15,428 nucleotides of DNA from 2-01-FULL-44-17 sp036517175. Its GTDB lineage: Bacteria; Patescibacteriota; Minisyncoccia; 2-02-FULL-40-12; IGHO2-01-FULL-4-A. Positions 1 through 6,146 of the stretch are shown here, piece after piece. The stretch is from positions 1-15,428 of the forward strand of contig DATDXQ010000030.1 in assembly GCA_036517175.1 (NCBI GenBank), written 5' to 3'. The position numbers and the translations under genes were made by a program. Each line of letters starts with the position of its first letter. Within the stretch, counting starts at the first letter, position 1. The notes below the pieces were generated by a model, which was given only the letters and a program-made list of their open reading frames with translations, did not search any database and was not told the DNA's origin.

Positions 1-1
1 T

Positions 2-3000
2 GGACGTATGATCAAGGATCTTTTTGTTCGCTATAAAACCATGCGCGGATATGTAGTTGAGAGACGCGCCGGCTGGGACACTCACGGCTTACCGGTTGAA
101 ATTGAAACCGAGAAAGAACTTGGCCTCAAAAATAAAAAAGAAATAGAAACCTACGGCATAAAAGAGTTCAACAAAAAAGCAAAGCAAGTTGTATGGAAAT
201 ACAAACAGGAATGGGAAGAAATCACCAGACGCATAGGCTATTGGCTGGATACACAGAATCCATACATCACCTATGATTGGAAATTCATTGAAAGTCTATG
301 GAATATAATATCTCGCATAGACGAACGCAAACTACTTTACAGAGGGCACAAGGTTCTGCCCTGGTGTCCGCGTTGCGGAACAGCACTCTCCAGCCACGAA
401 GTCGCACAAGGCTACGAGGACGTCACCGATACTTCGGTCTATGTTAAGTTTAGGCTCAAACCAGGACAGAAGATGGGCAAGAATTCTGTGGGGGATGACA
501 CTTACATTTTAGCTTGGACGACAACTCCATGGACACTGCCCGGAAATGTCGCACTGGCCGTTGGGAAAAGTATTAAGTATCAAGTAGTAAGTACCGCGGA
601 TAAAAATGAAATATATATTTTGGCCGAAGATTTGATTGGCAAAGTCCTTGATACCGACTACTCACTACTGGCTTCTATTACCGGCAAGGAGCTCGTTGGC
701 CTCGAATACGAACCTCTTTTTGAAGTTCCGGCACTACAGTCAGACAAGTCATACAAAATATACCCGGCTGACTTTGTAACAACTGAGGATGGTACCGGCA
801 TAGTACACACTGCCGTCATGTATGGAGAAGACGATTATGAACTCGGCAAGAAAATCGGCTTACCAACAGAACACACAGTAGATACTGAAGGAAAATTTAA
901 TAAAAATGTGAAAAACCTTGAAGGACAGCCCGCAAAAGTCTCCGAAAAACTAATAATAGAGTACCTAAATTCAAAAGGCTTACTACTTAAAGCCGAGCAA
1001 TACACTCACTCTTATCCACATTGCTGGAGGTGCAAGAATCCTCTCATTTATTACGCCAAAAGCTCATGGTTCATAGCCATGTCAAAGCTACGGAAACAGC
1101 TTGTCAGGAACAACAACAAGATAAACTGGGTTCCAGATCACCTTAAACACGGGCGCTTTGGTGAATTCATCAAGGAAGCCAAGGACTGGGCATTATCACG
1201 AGAACGCTACTGGGGCACACCCTTGCCGATTTGGGAATGTGATAAATGCGAAAACTACAAAGTGATTAACTCTCTTGAAGAGCTAGAAAAATACAGATAC
1301 AAAAAACCAAACACCTTCTACATAATGCGCCACGGCTGGAGTACGAAAAATGGTCACGAAGAATCTATTGCCATTACTTCTTCTAAACTTGCTCACGATA
1401 AATATGATCTGACCCCAGAAGGTGTAGAGCAAGTGGAAAAAGCTGCTGACATGCTGGCAAAAAGCGGGGGAATCGATTTAATTATATCTTCTCCATTTTT
1501 GAGAACACGAAGTTCTGCTGAAATCATCGGCAAAAAGTTCGGTGTCACAGTACAAATAGACGAGAGGCTGAAAGAATTGGATCACGGATCTGCTTGCGAA
1601 GGCCAAACCCACATGGTCTGCGTTCCGACTGGTACAGTCTTAAACTTTGAAACCAAATATGGTGATGGGGAAAGCTGGCAAGACGTTAAAAAAAGGATGG
1701 TCAGTATTTTGCTTGAATTAGATTCAAAGTATGAAGACAAAAAAATCCTGCTTGTAAGCCACGGCGACCCGATATGGATACTAGAAGGATTTACCAAAAA
1801 CTGGTCCGATGAAGAAATGATGAAAAACCGAGATGCGTTTTACCCAGTTCAGGGCTTATACAAAAAATTGGGTCTGAAAAACTTCCCTTACAATGATGAT
1901 GCCGAATTGGATATACACAGACCTTACGTAGACAACATCAAGTTAGCATGTGACAAATGTAAGTCCGGAATGACTAGAGTAAAAGATGTCGCCGATGTCT
2001 GGTTTGATTCAGGATGCATGCCTTATGCCCAATGGCATTACCCGTTTGAAGATACGTCTATTTTCAAAAATAACTACCCGGCTGATTTCATATCCGAAGG
2101 CATAGATCAGACACGTGGCTGGTTTTACACCCTTCTTGCGGTTTCAACTGCACTTGGCGAAAATGTTCCATACAAGAACGTAGTTTCTTACAGCCTTGTT
2201 CTAGATGAAAAAGGCAAAAAAATGTCCAAATCATTGGGCAACGCAGTAAGTCCGCGGGAAATTTTGGATAAATTCGGAGCAGATGCCACAAGGTGGTATT
2301 TCTTCACAGTGAACAATCCTTCCGATGACAAACTGTTCAATCCTTTGGATATAGGTAAAAGATTAAATGGTTTTATAAACACCTTACTTAACTCACTAAG
2401 GTTTTATGAATTGTACGGCGTACCTGGAGAAAAAAAACCAAAAGCAAAACCACAGTCTATAATAGATTTTTGGCTGCTATCAAGATTAAACAGTTTATCG
2501 ATTATTGCAGCAAAGAGTCTTGATAAATACGATCTTACTTCAGCAGCCCGCTACATAGAAAAATTTGTTATAGAAGATTTATCTAACTGGTGGATAAGGA
2601 GATCGCGAGAGAGATTCCAAAGACCAAGAAATAAAAAAGAGCTTGTTGCTACAGTGGAATTTTTACGTTTTGTGTTAGTTGAAACAAGCAAACTAATAGC
2701 GCCATTTACTCCATTTCTAGCAGACCATATTTACAAAAAACTAAGCAATCACACAGAGTCGGTCCATTTGGAAGACTGGCCTAAAATGAAAACAAAGCTC
2801 ATAAACACTGAGTTGGAAAATCAGATGTCCGAATTGCGTGAGTTTGTAGCAGAAGGTTTGGCATTAAGAAAAAATAAGAACCTAAAAGTTAGACAACCTC
2901 TGGCCAGTGCTACACTAAAAAAGAATACTGTCTTTGAAAAAGAGCTGACACAATTACTAATTGACGAACTCAATGTAAAAAGGGTTTTGTATAACGCAGA

Positions 3001-3319
3001 TCAAGTTGAATCAACAACAATAGATGAGGCCTTAACCCTTGATCTGATAATGGAAGGTACCGCAAGAGAAATCGTAAGGTCTATTCAAGACATGAGAAAA
3101 GAGTCTGGGTGCAGAGTTGATGACAGAGTTTACTGTTATTGGGAATCAGACAGTCAAGAAGTGGCCGATACTATTTCAAGGTTTTCTGATTACATAATCT
3201 CCGGCGCCTCACTAGCAAAGTTGGAGAAGGGACACAACACATCTCAATCGTTCAAACTGGAAAAGGAATTCGGACTTGCTCCGCAAGCCAAATTTTGGCT
3301 TGGATTAGGAGGTTTTTAG
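2..3319 (+). CDS. ileS: Isoleucyl-tRNA synthetase (5'-partial) with inserted histidine phosphatase domain
   Basis: Charges tRNA-Ile with isoleucine in the cytoplasm (class Ia synthetase). The reading frame is open to the window edge and the visible part opens at the conserved IKD..RYKTMRGY...GWDTHGLPVE region, so the N-terminus with the HIGH motif lies upstream; the ATG at 8 is internal. Counting from that ATG: GWDTHGLPVE 22-31, Cys pair 120/123, editing (CP1) domain about 155-300 with WTTTPWTLPGN at 170-180 and GTGIVH...GEDD at 262-276, second Cys pair 339/342, a further pair 411/414, histidine phosphatase insert about 436-600, partner Cys pair 648/651, WFDSG 665-669, KMSKS 738-742, WWIRRSRERF in the anticodon-binding domain, and a C-terminal domain. 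GWDTHGLPVE and the overall length suggest the eukaryote-like IleRS2 class, which is usually mupirocin-tolerant (inference). The final 16-20 codons are duplicated 1.6 kb downstream. IleRS identity is very secure. Confidence 0.96.
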   Translation, partial: GRMIKDLFVRYKTMRGYVVERRAGWDTHGLPVEIETEKELGLKNKKEIETYGIKEFNKKAKQVVWKYKQEWEEITRRIGYWLDTQNPYITYDWKFIESLWNIISRIDERKLLYRGHKVLPWCPRCGTALSSHEVAQGYEDVTDTSVYVKFRLKPGQKMGKNSVGDDTYILAWTTTPWTLPGNVALAVGKSIKYQVVSTADKNEIYILAEDLIGKVLDTDYSLLASITGKELVGLEYEPLFEVPALQSDKSYKIYPADFVTTEDGTGIVHTAVMYGEDDYELGKKIGLPTEHTVDTEGKFNKNVKNLEGQPAKVSEKLIIEYLNSKGLLLKAEQYTHSYPHCWRCKNPLIYYAKSSWFIAMSKLRKQLVRNNNKINWVPDHLKHGRFGEFIKEAKDWALSRERYWGTPLPIWECDKCENYKVINSLEELEKYRYKKPNTFYIMRHGWSTKNGHEESIAITSSKLAHDKYDLTPEGVEQVEKAADMLAKSGGIDLIISSPFLRTRSSAEIIGKKFGVTVQIDERLKELDHGSACEGQTHMVCVPTGTVLNFETKYGDGESWQDVKKRMVSILLELDSKYEDKKILLVSHGDPIWILEGFTKNWSDEEMMKNRDAFYPVQGLYKKLGLKNFPYNDDAELDIHRPYVDNIKLACDKCKSGMTRVKDVADVWFDSGCMPYAQWHYPFEDTSIFKNNYPADFISEGIDQTRGWFYTLLAVSTALGENVPYKNVVSYSLVLDEKGKKMSKSLGNAVSPREILDKFGADATRWYFFTVNNPSDDKLFNPLDIGKRLNGFINTLLNSLRFYELYGVPGEKKPKAKPQSIIDFWLLSRLNSLSIIAAKSLDKYDLTSAARYIEKFVIEDLSNWWIRRSRERFQRPRNKKELVATVEFLRFVLVETSKLIAPFTPFLADHIYKKLSNHTESVHLEDWPKMKTKLINTELENQMSELREFVAEGLALRKNKNLKVRQPLASATLKKNTVFEKELTQLLIDELNVKRVLYNADQVESTTIDEALTLDLIMEGTAREIVRSIQDMRKESGCRVDDRVYCYWESDSQEVADTISRFSDYIISGASLAKLEKGHNTSQSFKLEKEFGLAPQAKFWLGLGGF
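1313..1807 (+). other. Histidine phosphatase (phosphoglycerate mutase-like) domain inserted in IleRS
   Basis: Residues about 436-600 of the visible IleRS do not belong to any class Ia synthetase domain. They show the full signature of the histidine phosphatase superfamily: the RHG catalytic motif (R441, H442, G443) after a hydrophobic beta strand, an SSPFLRTR block giving the second arginine (R499), ELDHGSACEG (E523) matching the family's 'E..G..EG' element, and a SHGDP block with the second histidine (H585). All core catalytic residues are present, so the domain could be active. It lies between Cys pair 411/414 and Cys pair 648/651, so the insertion splits what looks like a zinc-ribbon knuckle. 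The substrate cannot be read from the sequence. Confidence 0.9.
3256..3319 (+). repeat. Direct repeat, copy A (3' end of ileS)
   Basis: The last 64 nt of ileS, beginning at ACTGGAAAAGG, recur at 4859-4919. The first ~49 nt match with three substitutions; the final ~15 nt diverge but both copies end in an in-frame TAG. Copy A ends the functional gene with ...APQAKFWLGLGGF. The two copies are 1603 nt apart and bracket three unrelated ORFs. Confidence 0.9.
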
Positions 3320-3323
3320 GCAT

Positions 3324-3350
3324 AAGAGAGTACATCTCTTTATTTTTTCT
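3324..3350 (+). terminator. Probable weak Rho-independent terminator after ileS
   Basis: AAGAGA (3324-3329) pairs with TCTCTT (3335-3340) around a 5-nt loop, followed by TATTTTTT. The stem is short and has only two G-C pairs, so it may be inefficient. Its position 4 nt past the ileS stop supports a terminator role. Confidence 0.45.
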
Positions 3351-3411
3351 GAGCATATTTTTTTTAATTATTGCAGTTTCAGATGAATAGGCTGAAATGT
3401 TGATAAAAACT

Positions 3412-3439
3412 TTGTAAAAAATAAATAAATATTATATGC
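3412..3439 (+). promoter_or_regulatory. Possible promoter for the three-ORF cassette
   Basis: TTGTAA (3412-3417), a 16-nt spacer and TATATG (3434-3439) make a moderate sigma-70-like promoter in a very AT-rich stretch. Transcription would start about 3-4 nt before the ATG at 3450, giving an essentially leaderless mRNA. No Shine-Dalgarno is present before that ATG. AT-rich sequence makes chance matches likely. Confidence 0.35.
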
Positions 3440-3449
3440 TCTCCTCATT

Positions 3450-3956
3450 ATGACTACCGAAAAATTTGAACTAGGTGTGAAGATTCAGGGTTCGGAATCA
3501 AAGAGGCCTGACTTTAGTACATTTAGTGCTAGGGCGGCCGAGATAGCTTCCGCAAATCTGGACTTAGCTCACAATGGAACACACCATGACCAGAGGAGAA
3601 TTAATCAGCTCATATTAATGTATGAATCAGAGAGTAAAAAAAGAGGTGAAGATCCTGAAACAGGGCCGTGGGCTCTTATGGCATCGAGACTAAAAGAAGC
3701 AGCTAAGAATAATGATCTCTGGCTTAAAGCTAGACTAGAATCTCTCGCGGATGAAGATAGACACATTTACCAAACACGAGAAGATAGCCTAAGTTCTTCG
3801 GTTATAGAATTACGCAAAGCCCTAGATTCCTATAATTACCAGGAAGAGAAATATCAAGGCGCACCAGTTTTTGGTAAACTTGCCGACGGACTGGGAGCTG
3901 CCGAAACACTTCTTAAAGAAAACGAGTTAAGTTTAATTACTCAAAGCGAAAAATGA
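3450..3956 (+). CDS. Unknown soluble helical protein (168 aa), first gene of cassette
   Basis: I do not recognise this protein. It has no signal peptide, membrane segment or cysteine, is highly charged, and by composition appears mainly alpha-helical; stretches such as residues 68-120 (KKRGEDPETGPWALMASRL onward) look like amphipathic helices. A histidine pair in NGTHHDQRR (about residues 42-50) is the only local motif that stands out. It begins the block between the two ileS 3'-end copies. Its TGA overlaps the ATG of the next gene by 4 nt (ATGA), so the two are probably translationally coupled. The start is the first ATG and follows a possible -10 box with no Shine-Dalgarno. The open frame, coupling and good coding character make it a likely real gene. 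Confidence 0.75.
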   Translation: MTTEKFELGVKIQGSESKRPDFSTFSARAAEIASANLDLAHNGTHHDQRRINQLILMYESESKKRGEDPETGPWALMASRLKEAAKNNDLWLKARLESLADEDRHIYQTREDSLSSSVIELRKALDSYNYQEEKYQGAPVFGKLADGLGAAETLLKENELSLITQSEK

Positions 3957-4411
3957 AAATAAAAGAATTTAATGACAGATTAGAATCTCCCGACACAAAA
4001 GAAGCTTTTTTTGTCGGGAAAAGCATAGATAAGCAATATCAAGAAGCCATGCAAAAAATAAGACAACGAGAAGATCTTTGGGTTGCACTTGAAAAGATTG
4101 GCAGTTTGTTGGCTCTTCCAGGAATAGCAGTAAGTGCCTGGTATATTGCAGCGCTTACAAATGAATTATTCGGCACCAATAATCCGTTCAGTGCAGAGGC
4201 CGATAACGCCTATAGGGATTGGGCCTGGAAAAGATTCAGAGAAGGGAAACTCTTTCCTAGTCTTGAGGCGACAACTGCTACAGCACTATCAGTGCTTGGA
4301 GGTTTAACAATGAAGATATCAGCCATTATAAAAACTGAGGGACTAACAAAAGAGCGCCAAGTTGCATGGAAAGCCTTCCTAAACAGATTAGATAGCTCTG
4401 AACAAAAATAA
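3953..4411 (+). CDS. Unknown two-TM membrane protein (152 aa), second gene of cassette
   Basis: Family not recognised. The N-terminal ~45 residues are polar and helical (EAMQKIRQREDLW). A hydrophobic helix follows at about 45-70 (ALEKIGSLLALPGIAVSAWY), then a Trp- and Arg-rich loop (about 80-100, AYRDWAWKRFREGKLF), then a second hydrophobic helix at about 103-126 (TATALSVLGGLTMKISAII), and a short charged tail. A helical hairpin in the inner membrane with both ends on one side is the simplest reading. The start ATG overlaps the upstream TGA by 4 nt and the next ORF begins 1 nt after its TAA, so all three ORFs are probably one transcript. Small membrane protein plus two small soluble partners is also a layout seen in toxin or defence modules, but nothing in the sequence shows that. 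Confidence 0.75.
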   Translation: MKIKEFNDRLESPDTKEAFFVGKSIDKQYQEAMQKIRQREDLWVALEKIGSLLALPGIAVSAWYIAALTNELFGTNNPFSAEADNAYRDWAWKRFREGKLFPSLEATTATALSVLGGLTMKISAIIKTEGLTKERQVAWKAFLNRLDSSEQK

Positions 4412-4412
4412 A

Positions 4413-4805
4413 ATGAATAATATGCAGAACATGGAAATAACCGACTTTATAAAACGCTATTTAACCTTGCTGGGAATTCCTGAAAATGAACTTGAAGAAA
4501 GCACAGGCAAGGTTATATTCTCTATTATTTCATCAATCACTGATAACCTTCCTGTAGGGAAAGAAGACTGGGCTGGTTTTTCTAAAAAAATTGGAGAAAT
4601 TACAAACACAGATGATGCAGACAAAAAAATGTTTTCTATAGTGAAAGATTTTTTCTCAAATTCTGACAAAGAGTCACTACAAAAAGAGTTCGTTATTAAA
4701 CTATGTGATTATCTGATGGACATGACGAGCAGAGCTTCTGATTCATTATCTGAAGAAACTAAAAAAGAACTAGGTAAGTTAATTGATGAATTTACTAAAA
4801 ACTAA
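4413..4805 (+). CDS. Unknown acidic helical protein (130 aa), third gene of cassette
   Basis: Family not recognised. Acidic, predicted helical throughout, with no signal peptide or membrane helix and a single cysteine in the KLCDYLMDM segment. The N-terminus holds three methionines (M1, M4, M7), so the exact start is uncertain; the first ATG lies 1 nt after the preceding stop and is favoured for tight coupling. Segment 7-36 (MEITDFIKRYLTLLGIP..ELEESTG) resembles a small helical adaptor but I cannot name it. It is the last gene before the second copy of the ileS 3' end. No terminator is evident in 4806-4858. Confidence 0.7.
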   Translation: MNNMQNMEITDFIKRYLTLLGIPENELEESTGKVIFSIISSITDNLPVGKEDWAGFSKKIGEITNTDDADKKMFSIVKDFFSNSDKESLQKEFVIKLCDYLMDMTSRASDSLSEETKKELGKLIDEFTKN

Positions 4806-4858
4806 GGCCTAGTCAGCACCATTTCTCATTTTTCTGAATATACAATCCTCTGTACCTC

Positions 4859-4919
4859 ACTGGAAAAGGAATTCGAACTTGCTCCGCAAGCCAAAATTTG
4901 GATTGGAATTAGAAAATAG
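4859..4919 (+). repeat. Direct repeat, copy B (orphan ileS 3' end)
   Basis: A non-genic copy of the ileS 3' end. Read in the ileS frame it still gives a clean C-terminus, LEKEFELAPQAKIWIGIRK followed by TAG, against LEKEFGLAPQAKFWLGLGGF in the intact gene. No ileS homology is seen upstream of 4859. Every difference from copy A changes the amino acid. It may be the ancestral ileS terminus left behind when the cassette was inserted, or a duplicated fragment. Confidence 0.9.
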
Positions 4920-4960
4920 TATACTGAGGTTAATACACTAGATTTTTAAAAAAAGGTTGT

Positions 4961-5542
4961 ATGGATAAGAGATTAGCGATCGCTCTGGCAGCATTATCTG
5001 TTTTAATTGCCATAGTTTTAATAACCATTGCTGTTGATAATACGATCAGCAAATTAGATCGAAAAAATCTTGATAGTCGGCCACTGCCTTTTAGTATTAT
5101 GGTGGGTAACGACAACCTGCAAAGAGTATTAATAATTAATGCTCTTTCTCAAGAACAAAAAAACTTTTTCAATTTAGTTCTAAGTGACTACTTTCACACT
5201 CAAGCCGACAATCTAGCCTATTATTTTAAGTATTTTTCAATTGTTGAATTTACAAAAAATGAGACCGTGGTGGGTAACTTCGCATTTTTCTCAAAAGAAC
5301 TCCCAGAATTAGAACTAACCGGCAATTTAAAAAAACTAAACTGGCAAGGTCCTAAAATAATAATTGACATACTGGGCAGACAACTTGTTTATTCCGAATC
5401 TAGTCCTTGGACTGAAAATTTTAACGGCAACATAAAAATAAATGTTTACGACTCCGGATCACTGGGAAACCGAGGATTCATATTAGACACGCCGTATCCT
5501 CCTCCTCAAATACTTAAACAACCTAAAATTTTAGAACAGTAA
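4961..5542 (+). CDS. Membrane-anchored protein of unknown function (193 aa)
   Basis: Residues 5-25 (LAIALAALSVLIAIVLITIAV) form one strong N-terminal transmembrane segment preceded by MDKR, so a signal anchor with the remaining ~165 residues outside the membrane is likely. The outer part is mixed polar and aromatic with no cysteines and no recognisable catalytic motif; it ends in a Pro-rich tail (PYPPPQILKQP). I do not recognise the family. AAAGG 4 nt before the ATG is a weak Shine-Dalgarno. A possible -10 (TATACT, 4920-4925) lies just after the orphan ileS fragment. The gene ends in a good intrinsic terminator, so it is probably monocistronic or the last gene of the original ileS unit. Confidence 0.8.
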   Translation: MDKRLAIALAALSVLIAIVLITIAVDNTISKLDRKNLDSRPLPFSIMVGNDNLQRVLIINALSQEQKNFFNLVLSDYFHTQADNLAYYFKYFSIVEFTKNETVVGNFAFFSKELPELELTGNLKKLNWQGPKIIIDILGRQLVYSESSPWTENFNGNIKINVYDSGSLGNRGFILDTPYPPPQILKQPKILEQ

Positions 5543-5543
5543 T

Positions 5544-5569
5544 AAACGGGCATAGCCCGTTTTGTTTTG
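5544..5569 (+). terminator. Rho-independent terminator after the 193-aa gene
   Basis: AAACGGGC (5544-5551) and GCCCGTTT (5555-5562) form a perfect 8-bp stem with a 3-nt ATA loop. TTTTGTTTT follows. It begins 2 nt after the upstream stop. The T-tract runs directly into the -10 element of recO, so terminator and promoter share bases. Confidence 0.85.
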
Positions 5570-5576
5570 ATATAAT
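5568..5576 (+). promoter_or_regulatory. Extended -10 promoter of recO (leaderless)
   Basis: TGATATAAT is a TG-N extended -10 with a perfect TATAAT at 5571-5576. There is no -35, because that position falls in the terminator stem. Only 6 nt separate the -10 from the recO ATG, so the mRNA should start at or within a base of the start codon. Confidence 0.65.
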
Positions 5577-5582
5577 AATCCA

Positions 5583-6134
5583 ATGTGTGAACAGGCTATC
5601 ATAATTAAAAAAATCCCCATAAAAGAATATGACGAACTGATTGTTTGCTATACCAAGGATTATGGTAAGCAAACTTACCAGGCGAAAAGCATCTTACGTA
5701 ACACCTCTAAGCAGGCTCCGCATTTGGATATACTTAATTTTGTTGATTTCTCTTTGGTTGAAAAAGAAATTTCATCCTCTTCGATGTATTACAGGCCACG
5801 CAACAAAATTATAACCAGCGCACGCTGTATTAACGCCTTCCAGGTAATAAAATCCTCAATACCCTTGATGGCTAGTGCCTTCTTTTTGCTAGAGTGTTTA
5901 GATAAACTTATTTTCGAAAATGAGCCAGATATAAATTTATGGAACTTTCTTATATCACATCTCGGTGACTGTAATTCTACAAATAATATCAGGAGTGAAG
6001 ATTCTCTAAAATTAATACTCCGGGCAAGAAACGGGTTCTTAAAAATTCTAGGATATGACCACAATGTTCCAATTGAAACCATAACCCAGTCTCGGCTTAT
6101 ATCGTTACAATTCGCAAAAACGGTGGTAGGATGA
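5583..6134 (+). CDS. recO: RecO-family DNA repair protein (short form)
   Basis: RecO helps RecR load RecA on SSB-coated single-stranded DNA in the RecF pathway and anneals complementary strands. The N-terminal ~75 residues follow the RecO OB-fold pattern: AIIIKKIPIKEYDELIVCYT, then DYGKQTYQAKSILRNTSKQAPHLDILNFVDFSLVE, matching the family's 'Y.E.D.ivt..T...G......KG.r...S.....L.pf'. Residues about 85-160 match the helical C-terminal domain (LMASAFFLLECLDKLIFENEPD, then FLKILGYD). At 183 aa it is shorter than the usual ~240 and shows no Cys4 zinc site after the LGY element, so the end of the C-terminal domain is reduced. The start is fixed by the -10 box 6 nt upstream. The stop codon overlaps the putative -10 of the next gene. 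Sequence divergence keeps the call below certainty. Confidence 0.78.
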   Translation: MCEQAIIIKKIPIKEYDELIVCYTKDYGKQTYQAKSILRNTSKQAPHLDILNFVDFSLVEKEISSSSMYYRPRNKIITSARCINAFQVIKSSIPLMASAFFLLECLDKLIFENEPDINLWNFLISHLGDCNSTNNIRSEDSLKLILRARNGFLKILGYDHNVPIETITQSRLISLQFAKTVVG

Positions 6135-6140
6135 TATAGA
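6132..6140 (+). promoter_or_regulatory. Possible extended -10 promoter overlapping the recO stop
   Basis: TGATATAGA (TG-N-TATAGA) overlaps the recO TGA stop and leaves exactly 6 nt before the next ATG, the same geometry as at recO. No convincing -35 is seen. The repeated geometry is the main support. Confidence 0.4.
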
Positions 6141-6146
6141 AATACA

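Noticed and set aside
4859..4919. Template/variable repeat pair of a diversity-generating retroelement (A-biased differences against the ileS 3' end)
   Set aside because: No reverse transcriptase or accessory gene in the window, many unchanged adenines, the variable part lies at the extreme 3' end rather than upstream of a conserved initiation sequence, two differences are not at A positions in the gapless alignment, and IleRS is an unlikely target.
3320..4960. Integrase, transposase or IS element explaining the ileS repeats
   Set aside because: None of the three ORFs has tyrosine or serine recombinase or DDE motifs, and no terminal inverted repeats were found; the mobility claim rests on the repeats alone.
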